From Planctomycetota bacterium (GTDB taxonomy: Bacteria; Planctomycetota; GCA-002687715): a stretch of DNA of 64,000 nt. Shown here piece after piece: positions 46,815-56,600 of this stretch. A model generated the notes under the pieces. The model worked only from the letters and a program-made list of their open reading frames with translations, was not told the origin of the DNA and searched no databases. The DNA lies in contig NYSS01000034.1 of the NCBI GenBank assembly GCA_002683135.1, forward strand, positions 44,884 through 108,883, written 5' to 3'. The translations under genes were made by a program, and so were the position numbers. The stretch's first letter is position 1. Every line of letters begins with the position of its first letter.

Positions 46815-48326
46815 ATGACCCAGCGTCGCAAGGTGAAGATCGTGGCGACCCTCGGCCCTGCGTCGCGGTCGCCGGATGTCGTCAGCGAGATGGTCGCGGC
46901 GGGCATGGACCTCGCGCGTCTCAACTGCTCGCATTCCTCCCATGACGAGCTCGAGGAGATGGCGACTCTGGTGCGTGGCTGTTCCCGCGCCGTCGAGCGC
47001 CCCGTAGGGCTCCTCCTCGATCTGGCCGGACCCAAGCTGCGTACGGGGAAGCTCAAGGGCGGGGGGCCGGTGACGCTCGAGCGGGACGCGGAGTTCGTGA
47101 TTGGGCCGGACATCGTGCTCGGTGACGGGACCAGGGTCGGCGTCTCCTACGATCGGCTCGCGGAAGATCTCGCCGTCGGCCAGCGCATCTTGCTGAATGA
47201 CGGGCTCTTGGAACTCCAGGTCGAGGAGATCCGGGGCCGCGACGTCGTGACGCGCGTGCTGGTCGGCGGGCTCCTCGGAGAGCGCAAGGGGCTGAACTTG
47301 CCCGGCACACAGCTCCGCCTCCCGGCGCTCTCGGAGAAGGACAAGGCTGATCTGGCGGTGGGTGTGCGGATCGGTGTGGATTATGTCGCCCTTTCCTTCG
47401 TGCAGAGCCCCGATGATGTTCGGGTGCTGCGGGCCGAGCTCGACCTGCTCGGGTCGGACATTCCCATCATCGCGAAGATCGAACGTCCGCAGGCCGTCGC
47501 GCAGCTAGAGGAGATCCTCGCGGTGGCTCAGGGAGTCATGGTCGCGCGCGGCGATCTCGGTGTCGAGGCGGGGTCGCACCGGGTCCCGCTCATTCAGAAG
47601 CGCATCCTGCACGAAGCCAGCCGCCGGGCGGTGCTCGACATCACGGCGACGCAGATGCTCGAGTCCATGGTCCACAGCCCACGCCCGACGCGGGCGGAGT
47701 CGTCCGACGTCGCCAACGCGATCCTCGATGGCACCGACGCGGTCATGCTGTCGGCAGAGACCGCCGTCGGCGAGTATCCCGTCGAAGCCGTTGCGATGAT
47801 GGACAAGATTGCGATGGAGGTGCAGGAGGGCGTGGATCACGAGCGCTTCGTGCCGGAGGACCTGCTGTTGCCGGATGGCCCCGCCGCCGCGGTGGCGCGG
47901 GCCGCCGGACACATCGCGGCAGCGGAGCGATACGAGACGATCATTGCCCTGACGGGGAGCGGCTGGACCGCGCGCATGCTCGCGGCGTTTGCGCCGAACG
48001 CCAACATCATCGCGCTGACGCCGTCGGAAAAGGCGTTCGGGCGGCTCACGCTTGTCCGTGGCGTCCAGCCCGTTTTCCTGCCGTTCACGGGCGGCACGGA
48101 CAGCATCCTCGCCAGCGGCGAGGCGGAGCTGCGGAGGCGAGGACTGCTGCAGCCCGGGGAGGACGTGATCCTCGTCTCGGGCGAGCTGGATTCGTGGGGG
48201 GTGACGCACCTGCTGAAGATCTTCACCGTGCGCCATGACGGGCAGGGCGTCCCCGAAACCGGACTACGTCGTCGCGTCGCAGTGACCCGGATGATGCCGG
48301 TGCCCAAGCCTGACGCGGACGAATAG
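46815..48326 (+). CDS. pyk: pyruvate kinase
   Basis: KIVATLGPASRSPDVVSEMVAAGMDLARLNCSHSSHDE, IIAKIERPQAV, VMVARGDLGVE, ATQMLESMVHSPRPTRAESSDVANAILDGTDAVMLSAETAVGEYPVEAV. Confidence 0.97.
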   Translation: MTQRRKVKIVATLGPASRSPDVVSEMVAAGMDLARLNCSHSSHDELEEMATLVRGCSRAVERPVGLLLDLAGPKLRTGKLKGGGPVTLERDAEFVIGPDIVLGDGTRVGVSYDRLAEDLAVGQRILLNDGLLELQVEEIRGRDVVTRVLVGGLLGERKGLNLPGTQLRLPALSEKDKADLAVGVRIGVDYVALSFVQSPDDVRVLRAELDLLGSDIPIIAKIERPQAVAQLEEILAVAQGVMVARGDLGVEAGSHRVPLIQKRILHEASRRAVLDITATQMLESMVHSPRPTRAESSDVANAILDGTDAVMLSAETAVGEYPVEAVAMMDKIAMEVQEGVDHERFVPEDLLLPDGPAAAVARAAGHIAAAERYETIIALTGSGWTARMLAAFAPNANIIALTPSEKAFGRLTLVRGVQPVFLPFTGGTDSILASGEAELRRRGLLQPGEDVILVSGELDSWGVTHLLKIFTVRHDGQGVPETGLRRRVAVTRMMPVPKPDADE

Positions 48327-48330
48327 GCAC

Positions 48331-48348
48331 GTTCTCGGCTGCGAGAAC
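48331..48348 (+). terminator. stem-loop just after the pyk stop
   Basis: GTTCTCG GCTG CGAGAAC, 7-bp perfect; no T-tract. Confidence 0.4.
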
Positions 48349-48561
48349 CGCTCTCAACTGGAAAAGACCTGATTTTGCGTGCGTATAAGCAGGCAGATGG
48401 ACTTTTCTTAGGACGGCCCCGAACGGTCATAACCACTGTTTAAGGGCGCCAATCAGGCATTCCGTTCCGATCGCGCAAACGGCCAGGGTCTGCCTGGTTG
48501 GTATCGGCACGGGTTGCAACAGTCCGGGCTCGGGGGTGAAATCCGCGCCGGAGGCACTGCC

Positions 48562-49137
48562 ATGGACACACTGACAACCTCGTTCTGGGTTCTCGCGATC
48601 CTAGGAACGACGGTCTTCGTCCTCAGACTCGGGATGATGTTCCTCGGTTTGGGGGATCACGACTACGGCGACGTGAGTGACGCCGACATCGGTGGTGACG
48701 TGGACCTCGATGGCCACGGGCACGATTCCATGCACGCCTTCACGTTCCTGTCGCTCCAGTCGATCGCGACGTTCTTCATGGGCTCCGGGTGGATGGGGCT
48801 GGTCGCCCTGAAGTCGTGGGACCTGGACAGGATGGGGGCGACCCTGTGCGCGGTTGGATTCGGAGTATTCTGCGTGTTGCTGCTCGGCAAGTTGCTGCAG
48901 CAGGCCATGCAGTTGGAGTCGTCGGGGACGCTGGATAAGCGTCAAGCGCTGGGCAAGGTTGGCAACGTCTACGCGCGCATCCCGGACAGAGGCCAGGGAC
49001 AAATTCAGGTCGAGGTGCAGGGGCGGTTGGTGACCTTGGCTGCGCGCAGCGAAAACGGCACCATCGATACCGGGACATCGGTCGTCGTCGAGGACGTTGA
49101 CGGCTCGGGTGTTCTGGTCGTGTCGCCGTCTCACTAG
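48562..49137 (+). CDS. NfeD-like membrane protein
   Basis: TM segments and a C-terminal OB-like domain (KVGNVYARIPDRGQGQIQVEVQGRLVTLAA); adjacent to flotillin. Start ATG 48562. Confidence 0.75.
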   Translation: MDTLTTSFWVLAILGTTVFVLRLGMMFLGLGDHDYGDVSDADIGGDVDLDGHGHDSMHAFTFLSLQSIATFFMGSGWMGLVALKSWDLDRMGATLCAVGFGVFCVLLLGKLLQQAMQLESSGTLDKRQALGKVGNVYARIPDRGQGQIQVEVQGRLVTLAARSENGTIDTGTSVVVEDVDGSGVLVVSPSH

Positions 49138-49164
49138 GTGGGGTAGGGGAGAGAGGAAACAGAC

Positions 49165-50754
49165 ATGTCATATCTGCTCCAAGATAACTTCGGCGGCGGC
49201 GCCGTGATCTTTGTGGTCATCGGCCTGATCCTGTTCTTCGTCGCGCTGTTCGTCGCCACCCGCTTCAAGCGCTGTCCGTCGAACAAGATCCTAGTGGTGT
49301 ACGGGAAGGTCGGTACGGGCCGCTCTGCCCGGTGTATTCACGGTGGTGGCGCGTTCATCTTGCCGCTGATCCAGGACTACGATTACCTGGACCTGGTGCC
49401 GCGACCGATCGAGATCGACCTCATTGGGGCGCTCTCGAAGAAGAACATTCGCGTGAACGTCCCCTCCACGTTCACGGTCGGTATCTCCACCCAGGCTTCG
49501 ATCATGCAGAACGCTGCGGAGCGCTTGCTGGGGCTGTCGGATCAGGGCATCCGCAACCAGTCCCAGGACATCATCCTCGGCCAGATGCGCCTGGTGATCG
49601 CCACGCTCTCCATCGAAGAGATCAACCAGGATCGCGAGAAGTTCCTCGAGCTTGTGAACCTGAACGTTGGCAGCGAGCTGCAGAAGATCGGTCTCGAGGT
49701 GATCAACGTGAACATCCGCGACATCACGGATGAGTCGCACTACATCGAGGCGATTGGGAAGAAGGCGGCGGCGGAGGCCGTGAACCAGGCCAGGATTGAG
49801 GTCGCTGAGGCCGAACAGATGGGTGCCGTTGGTGAGGCGCAGGCTGTCCGAACCCGTGAGGTTCGCGTTGCCGAAGAGTCGAGCGCATCCATGCAGGGTC
49901 AGAAGAAGGCACAGCGCGACCAGGATGTCGCGGTCGCCGCCTTCGAGGCCGAGTCGGTGCAAGGCCAGAAGCAGGCTGAGCGTGATCAGCGCATCGCCGT
50001 TGCCGGCCTCGAGGCCGAGTCGGTGCAAGGCCAGAAGCAGGCTGAGCGCGATCAGCGCATCGCCGTCGCCAGCTTCGAGGCGGATGCGGTCGGGGGCGAG
50101 AACACGTCCAAGGCTCAGATCGCGACGGTCAATGCCGATCTCGTCGAAAAGGAAGCGACGGCTCGCCGACGGGCCGACGTGGCCAGCGCCAACGCGCTGC
50201 GTGACATCCTCCTCGCCGAGAAGGAGCGGGAGCTCGCCAAGCTGGCCAAGGAGCAGGTGGCGCAAGAGGAGATCGAGCGACAGAAGATCGAAATCGCAGC
50301 TGACGCCGAAGCAGAGCAGATCCGCCGCGTCGCGCGGGGTGAGGCGGACAGGATCCTCGCCATCAAGACCGCCGAGGCCGAAGGTCAGCGGGCGATCCTC
50401 GACGCGAAGGCCGAGGGTTACCGCAACCTGGTCGCCGCGTGCGGCGACGAGCCCGGCATGGCGCCGACGCTCCTCATGATCGAGAAGGTCACCGAGGTCG
50501 TGGCGGAGCAGGTCAAGGCGATCCAGAACCTTCAGATCGACAAGATCACGGTCTGGGACAGCGGCTCTGGAGGCGGCGGCACCGGAGGTGGCACCGCCGG
50601 CTTCCTCTCCGGGCTCATGGGCTCACTGCCTCCGATGCACGAGCTGGCGCGTCAGGCGGGGATCGAGTTGCCCAGCTATCTGGGCCACGTCAAGGAGGCC
50701 GAGGTGGGCGGCGACTCCAAGGCCGAGGGTTCGGACAAGGAGGCGTCCGCGTAG
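49165..50754 (+). CDS. flotillin / SPFH-domain protein
   Basis: N-terminal TM, IVVYGKVGTGRSARCIHGGGAFILPLIQDYDYLDLVPRPIEIDL, then a long EA-rich coiled coil typical of flotillins. Confidence 0.93.
   Translation: MSYLLQDNFGGGAVIFVVIGLILFFVALFVATRFKRCPSNKILVVYGKVGTGRSARCIHGGGAFILPLIQDYDYLDLVPRPIEIDLIGALSKKNIRVNVPSTFTVGISTQASIMQNAAERLLGLSDQGIRNQSQDIILGQMRLVIATLSIEEINQDREKFLELVNLNVGSELQKIGLEVINVNIRDITDESHYIEAIGKKAAAEAVNQARIEVAEAEQMGAVGEAQAVRTREVRVAEESSASMQGQKKAQRDQDVAVAAFEAESVQGQKQAERDQRIAVAGLEAESVQGQKQAERDQRIAVASFEADAVGGENTSKAQIATVNADLVEKEATARRRADVASANALRDILLAEKERELAKLAKEQVAQEEIERQKIEIAADAEAEQIRRVARGEADRILAIKTAEAEGQRAILDAKAEGYRNLVAACGDEPGMAPTLLMIEKVTEVVAEQVKAIQNLQIDKITVWDSGSGGGGTGGGTAGFLSGLMGSLPPMHELARQAGIELPSYLGHVKEAEVGGDSKAEGSDKEASA
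49945..50076 (+). repeat. two 66-bp near-identical direct repeats in the flotillin coiled coil
   Basis: GAGGCCGAGTCGGTGCAAGGCCAGAAGCAGGCTGAGCG at 49945 and again at 50011; protein unit ESVQGQKQAERDQRIAVAxxEA. Confidence 0.85.
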
Positions 50755-50961
50755 GAGAACCGAGCCCCCCTCTCGGCGTGCTCGTATCCGAGCCCGCCGG
50801 GAGACGGGCGCTTCCGGGCTCGCTGCCCGTGGTCCGAGGGCGCCGTTTTCAGCGTCCCATACCGGGTCTCCTGCGCGTGGGTCTGGCCGGCGTTGTGTGA
50901 TCGGGTAAGGTCGCGCGCGGCTTCGTTGCTTCTCAGGCCCCACTGCGCGAAGGAGATCGCC

Positions 50962-51978
50962 ATGACCCGGATCCTCACGTTCGCCTGCCTCCTAGGAGCG
51001 CTGGCGACCCCGTGTGCCCTGGCTCACGTTACGGATGACGTCACCGGAGCGGACCTCGTGGCTGCGCATGTGGAAGTCCAGGTGCCCGCTGGCGAAGAGG
51101 CGTCGCCGAGCGAATCCAGCGTCAGTCAGTTGTGGTCGAGCTTCACGGCGTGGCTGACCGATCCGGAAGGCGGGGTCAAGTGGGGGCTCCGGATCGTCCT
51201 CTTCTTCGTCATCCTGTTCGCGGGGCGGGTGGTATCCAACATCCTCGGTAACGTCGCCGCGCGCGGGCTCAAGGCATCGAAGTTGAAGACCTCCGAGCTC
51301 CTGTGCGATTTCTTCGTCAACAGCACGAAGAAGATCGCCTTCTTCCTCAGCATCATCATTGCCCTCGGCACGATCGGCCTCGACATCGGGCCGTTCCTCG
51401 CCGGCGTGGGTGCCCTCGGATTCGTCGTCGGGTTTGCGCTGAAGGACACGCTCGGCAACTTCGCGGCCGGCATCATGATCCTGCTCTACCGTCCGTACGA
51501 CATCGGTGACGTCGTCACCGCCGCCGGAGAGACGGGCAAGGTCAGCGCCATGTCCCTGGTCTCCACGACGCTCCTGTTGCCCGACAACCAGGTCGTCGTC
51601 ATCCCCAACGGATCGATCTGGGACGGGGTCATCACCAACATCACCGGCAGCCCGACCCGCCGCGTCGACCTGGTCTTCGGGATCGGTTACGACGACGACG
51701 TGGAGCACGCCGAGCGGGTCCTGGCAGAGATCGTCAACGCCCATGAGAAGGTGCTGAAAGACCCGGCTCCCCTCATCAGACTTCACGAGTTGGCGGACTC
51801 CAGCGTCAACTTCATCTGTCGTCCGTGGGCGAAGACGTCGGACTACTGGGGCGTCTACTGGGACATCACCCGCGAGGTGAAAATGCGCTTCGACAAGGAG
51901 GGCATCTCGATCCCGTATCCGCAACAGGACATGCATGTCCACGGGCTCGAGAGCATGAAGGGCGACCAGGCCGCCTGA
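50962..51978 (+). CDS. MscS-family mechanosensitive ion channel
   Basis: FLAGVGALGFVVGFALKDTLGNFAAGIMILLYRPYDIGDVV, LLLPDNQVVVIPNGSIWDGVITN; start ATG 50962. Confidence 0.92.
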   Translation: MTRILTFACLLGALATPCALAHVTDDVTGADLVAAHVEVQVPAGEEASPSESSVSQLWSSFTAWLTDPEGGVKWGLRIVLFFVILFAGRVVSNILGNVAARGLKASKLKTSELLCDFFVNSTKKIAFFLSIIIALGTIGLDIGPFLAGVGALGFVVGFALKDTLGNFAAGIMILLYRPYDIGDVVTAAGETGKVSAMSLVSTTLLLPDNQVVVIPNGSIWDGVITNITGSPTRRVDLVFGIGYDDDVEHAERVLAEIVNAHEKVLKDPAPLIRLHELADSSVNFICRPWAKTSDYWGVYWDITREVKMRFDKEGISIPYPQQDMHVHGLESMKGDQAA

Positions 51979-52004
51979 TCTTCGCGGAGGTGGTGGTCTA
52001 CACT

Positions 52005-52030
52005 GGGGGACCCCGCTCAGGAGGTCCCCC
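52005..52030 (+). promoter_or_regulatory. 8-bp stem-loop ending directly at the DUF1028 start codon, overlapping its Shine-Dalgarno
   Basis: GGGGGACC (52005-52012) pairs with GGTCCCCC (52023-52030); SD-like AGGAGG 52019-52024; ATG 52031. Confidence 0.45.
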
Positions 52031-53557
52031 ATGCGCTGTCTCCTCACGTCCCTGCTCGTTCTTTGTGTGATCGCCTCCCCGGCCTGCGCGACGTGGTCGA
52101 TCCTGATCATCGACACACGCACAGGCGAGATCGCCGTCGGGAGCGCGACTTGTCTCACGGGGTTCAATTTGCGGGGGATCACCCCGGTGCTGCGTGTCGG
52201 CCGTGGCGCCGCGTGCGCGCAGGCGTCGGTGAACCTCAACAGCATCACCAATCGCCAGATCATCTGGAACATGTTGCAGGCGAACGCCACCCCCCAGCAG
52301 ATCCTCGCGGCGCTCGCCATGTCCGACCCTCAGCACGAGACACGGCAGTACGGGATCATCGACGTGACGGGGGGCAAGGTGACCTTCAGCGGCGGCGCGA
52401 ACTTCCAGTGGGCCGGTGGTGTGACGGGATCGGTCGGGCCGGTTCATTACGTGATCCAGGGGAACATCCTCACCGGTTCCCCGGTGGTATCGGCGGCGGA
52501 GCAGGCCGTGATCAACACGCCGGGTGATTTGGCGTCGAAGCTCATGGCCGCTATGCAGGCCGCGCGGGCCATGGGTGGGGACGGACGTTGCTCCTGTTCG
52601 CAGTCCGCGCCCATGTCGTGCGGGGCGCCCCCGGCGTCGTTTACCAAGTCGGCTCACATCGGGTTCATGGCCGTCGCACGTCAGGGTGATCTGGACGGGA
52701 CGTGCGTCAGCCCGTGGACGGGGTGCGCGTCGGGTCAGTACTACATGACGCTCGATGTCGCGAATCAGAACGCGGTCGCGCCCGACCCCGTGGTCCAGCT
52801 GCAGAGCTTGTTCAACGCGTGGCGCGGTAGCTGGTTGGGCCGTCCGGACCATCACTTGTCGACGGTGAGCCTTGACCCGAGCGAGCTCCGCGCCGACGGG
52901 GGCTCACAGGCGACCGCCACCGTCACCTTGCGGGACTGGACAGGCGCGGTCCTGACGGGTGGCGGCGCCGTGGTGACGCCGTTTCTCGAAGCCGGGTCCA
53001 CGGCGACCGCCAGCTTGGGTCCGGTGACAGACAACGGCGACGGCACTTACACCTTCACGGTTACGGCGGGGACGATCGTCGGCGACGCGTGGCTTCGTCT
53101 GGGTGTCCACGATGGCACGTCCTCCGTGGTCCTCTCACCGGCTACGCGTATCCGCCAACACGCGGATCCGCTGTGGGCGGATGCGGGCACGGTGTCCGCG
53201 GCCGCGGGGCGAACGGTCGTGCTGCAGCTCGACGCAGGGCCATCGTTCGCGGGGCGCGCTTACGTCCTTGGAGGCTCTCTGTCGGGGACGGCGCCGGGTC
53301 TCGTGGTGACCCCGACGATAACGGTCCCGCTGAACATGGACCCGTTTCTCACGTCGACGATCACGACGGAGCAGAACTCGTCCCTGCTCATGAACTCCGC
53401 TGGCATGCTCGATGGGATGGGCCGTGCGACGACCGTGCTGAACGTCGCGCCGGGACAAGCGCTCCCTATCGTCGGGTGTCAGACGGACTGGGCGTTTGTG
53501 ATCATCAACCCGGTCGACCTCGCGTCGAACGCGGTGCCGATCATCGTCGTGCCTTAG
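52031..53557 (+). CDS. DUF1028 (Ntn-hydrolase-like) protein with Ig-like and C-terminal beta domains
   Basis: ATWSILIIDTRTGEIAVGSATCLTG; AQASVNLNSITNRQ; Ig-like VSLDPSELRADGGSQATATVTLRDWTG. Confidence 0.82.
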   Translation: MRCLLTSLLVLCVIASPACATWSILIIDTRTGEIAVGSATCLTGFNLRGITPVLRVGRGAACAQASVNLNSITNRQIIWNMLQANATPQQILAALAMSDPQHETRQYGIIDVTGGKVTFSGGANFQWAGGVTGSVGPVHYVIQGNILTGSPVVSAAEQAVINTPGDLASKLMAAMQAARAMGGDGRCSCSQSAPMSCGAPPASFTKSAHIGFMAVARQGDLDGTCVSPWTGCASGQYYMTLDVANQNAVAPDPVVQLQSLFNAWRGSWLGRPDHHLSTVSLDPSELRADGGSQATATVTLRDWTGAVLTGGGAVVTPFLEAGSTATASLGPVTDNGDGTYTFTVTAGTIVGDAWLRLGVHDGTSSVVLSPATRIRQHADPLWADAGTVSAAAGRTVVLQLDAGPSFAGRAYVLGGSLSGTAPGLVVTPTITVPLNMDPFLTSTITTEQNSSLLMNSAGMLDGMGRATTVLNVAPGQALPIVGCQTDWAFVIINPVDLASNAVPIIVVP

Positions 53558-53596
53558 GGGGCGGGAGAGCTCCGATTTCTTCTCCATCGGCGCGGC

Positions 53597-53630
53597 CACG
53601 GCATCTCCCAGGGACCTGGGAGATGCCGTG
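53597..53630. terminator. bidirectional terminator-like palindrome between convergent genes
   Basis: CACGGCATCTCCCAGG GA CCTGGGAGATGCCGTG: 16-bp perfect inverted repeat, 2-nt centre, between stops at 53557 (+) and 53654 (-). Confidence 0.7.
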
Positions 53631-53653
53631 ATCTCATGCGCGCGGCATCGACA

Positions 53654-56600
53654 TCAAGTGTCGAATTCGACGATGCTCGAGATGCGGATGCTGACGCCGT
53701 TCGTGATGTAGAACAACACGTCGAGCTGGAAGCCAGGAGGCACGCTGCTCGGCATGAAGTCGTATCGGGCCGATCCGTCGGCGTCGAGGGAGCCGAAGAA
53801 CGGCGGGGCGCCCAGGAGGTTCAGCCAGTTCTGTGGCGCGTCCGCGCCCAGGCCGATGAACGGTCCGCCGCCGAAGAGGTGGCCTCCGCTCCACATCTGG
53901 CCGTAGCTCCAGCCGGCGGCGCTCGCGCCACCGTTGATGATGACGGTCGCGCCGTCACCGGGGAAGCCGCCCTCGTTGCCGCGGACGTCGAGGACGTCAC
54001 CGTTGCTGCTGAGCCCCGCGACGAAGCCGGAGTTGGCCGAGCCCATGGTCCGGACTGAAACGGGACGCCAGTCGGCGCCGTTACCCAGGTCCGTGCTGGC
54101 GCTGTCGCGACCGACGCAGCCGTCGCCGCTCAGCGTTCGCATGGCGGAACCCGTGAAGTCGTTCCAGTGGGTGGGCATGCGCGGGTGGTTGTAGACGAGG
54201 TTCCGGTCCGGAAGGGTGGTGCGCATGGCGTCGACCACGCGACCGAGGTGGTCGTAGAGGACGACGCTGAACTCGCGGGCGCTGGAGAATGGGAGGTTGG
54301 CCGAGACGTCGATGTACGTCGTTCCCGCGGGCATCTCGGCGGGCGGCGTCGCGCCGTCACCGAGGATCAGGTAGGAGCCTCCCTGGAGGTAGGTGTCGCT
54401 CGAGAACGGCCGCGTGATCGTCCGCGACTGCGCACCAAGCTCGTCGCCGACCACCAGGAACCAGTTCTTGAGGTTGGTATAGAGCGGGATGCACACGGGT
54501 GGGAATGGCAAGCAGATCTCCGAGGGCCCCGAGTTGTACAGCTCGATGTAGTCCGGGGCGTCATCGATCTCGTTGATCTTGATCAAGCTGTTCACAGCTG
54601 CGGTGTCGGCGCCTCGTGGTCCGCTGCTCCGGTTCTCGAGGCCCGGGCTCGTGTCGACCTGGTCGGTCCAGTCGAGTCCGCCGTCCGAGTCGAGACCCCA
54701 GATGCGCTCGATGCAACCCGAGGTCGCGGTGCTGTAGGTACCGTCACGGGTCACCTCGCCGCGGAAGATGCCGCCCAGCGATCCTTCGGCGTACGCGCCG
54801 CCGATAGCCGCGACGTGGACCTCGTCCACGACGAAGCCGTTGGGGTCGACGATCGCCGCTGCGAAGTCACCGGACGCCGACCCGATGGAGAAGCTCAGCG
54901 AGATCTCGACGAGCGGCGCGGGCAGGTTGAGGCTGCACACCGCGCCACACTCCACGAGGCCGATTGTCTGGCCGGGTTCGATCACGGTAGTGCCCAGGCC
55001 CGAGCTCTGAGTCGATCCGTCCTTCCAGACGAAGGTCCAGCCGGTGAGGTCGATCGCTGAGGTCGTGAAGTTCGTGATCTCGGCGTAATCCGGGTTGCCC
55101 GACGAGACCTCGGTGATCAGCAAGCGCCTGACGCCATTGCCGGCGGTCTCGGCAGCGGACACCGCGCCGAGGCAGTCGATGCGACCGGCTCCATAGTTGT
55201 TGTCCTTTGCAGCAGACGGATCGGAAGTGGTCTGCACCGCGGTGGTCTGGATGATCTGACAGACCTGCTCCGGGTTGAGGTGCGGTGCCGCGGAGAGGAC
55301 GAGGCACATGAGCCCGCCCAGGTGCGGGGTCGCGGCCGAGGTGCCGCCGAAGCCTGTGTAGGCTGACCCACCCGTCAGGTAGCTGTTGCCGGTGGACGTG
55401 GTGCCCGCTCCCGGCGCACAGACGTCGGGCTTGATAAGCCCGCCCATCCCGCCGCAAGTGGCCGCCACCGGATAGTCATTGTGAGGCGTGAAGGGCAACG
55501 GATACGTGCCACCTAAGGTCAGGTCCGCATCACATTGGCCCCAGGCCGCAGGGCCGACACCGGAGCCGGGATCGATGGTCTCGAAGTTGGAGGTCGCGTT
55601 GAGGTTGCCGCAACCCATGACCGCGGAGATATGCGAGTTGGTGCCCACGGCCGCGCCCTGGTCGGGGTGCATCCAGGGCGGCGGGCAGTTGCCCGGAGTG
55701 GAGACATTGAACGGGATCGGATGGCTGCCAGCGCTGCCGGTCCCCTGGTTGCCGATGGAGTTTGCGTGGATCACCCCCGCGGCCAGCTCGCTGTCGGTCG
55801 CGTCACGAAAACTGTTGTAGTCGGGCTGACCCGGCCACTTCTTGGAGTACGAAGAGTCCACCACGTCGGCGCCTTCCATGACGGCGTACTGGTACGCCTC
55901 CCACCACTCCGACTCGGTCGCGCCGGCTATCTTCAGGACGATGTACGTCGCGTCCGGCGCTACTCCGGTCGCGGTTCCGGAGGTGCCGTCACCACAGACC
56001 AGCCCGGCTACCGCGGTGCCATGGGAACCCACTGATGTATCGATGGGATCGTTGTCGTCCCCACCGAAATCCCATCCGCAGAAATCATCGATGTAGCCGT
56101 TTCCGTCATCATCGATTCCGTTGCCGTTGATCTCGTCAGGGTTGGTCCAGCGGTTGTTTACGAGGTCCGGGTGGTTGTAGTTGATCCCCGAATCCACGAT
56201 GGCGACGAGGACTCCCGCGCCGGTATGACCCTTGGCCCAGGCGTCATCGGCGTTGATCTTCAGCAGGCTGGCGGTCGGAGCTCCGCCCTGCCCCAAAGAG
56301 GAGGACGCGGCCTCGCTTACCCGGCCATCCTCGACCTCCTCCTTGCGCTCGATGCGGTCGAGATTGACGTACATGACGTTCGTCATCCGGGCGACTGTCT
56401 CGATGACAGCCGGCGTCGCTTCGAACGCGAGCACGTTGTTGATCCAGAGCTGACGCTTGAACTTGGCGCGCCCTGCCCCTTGCTCCGTTTCCAGGTACTG
56501 ACGCACCTGATGCTGGGCTGCAGTCGTTGCGTTGCGGAGCAGGTTGATGACGTACTCGCGCCGATCCGCCTTGCTCATGTTGCGGACGACCGGGAGCATC

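Noticed and set aside
48505-48519. Sigma-54-like promoter GGCACGGGTTGCA upstream of nfeD
   Set aside because: Only 3 nt separate GGCAC and TTGCA, whereas the -24/-12 consensus needs 5; spacing is wrong.
49945-50076. CRISPR-like direct repeats
   Set aside because: Two in-frame 66-bp coding units inside a flotillin coiled coil, not repeat-spacer units.
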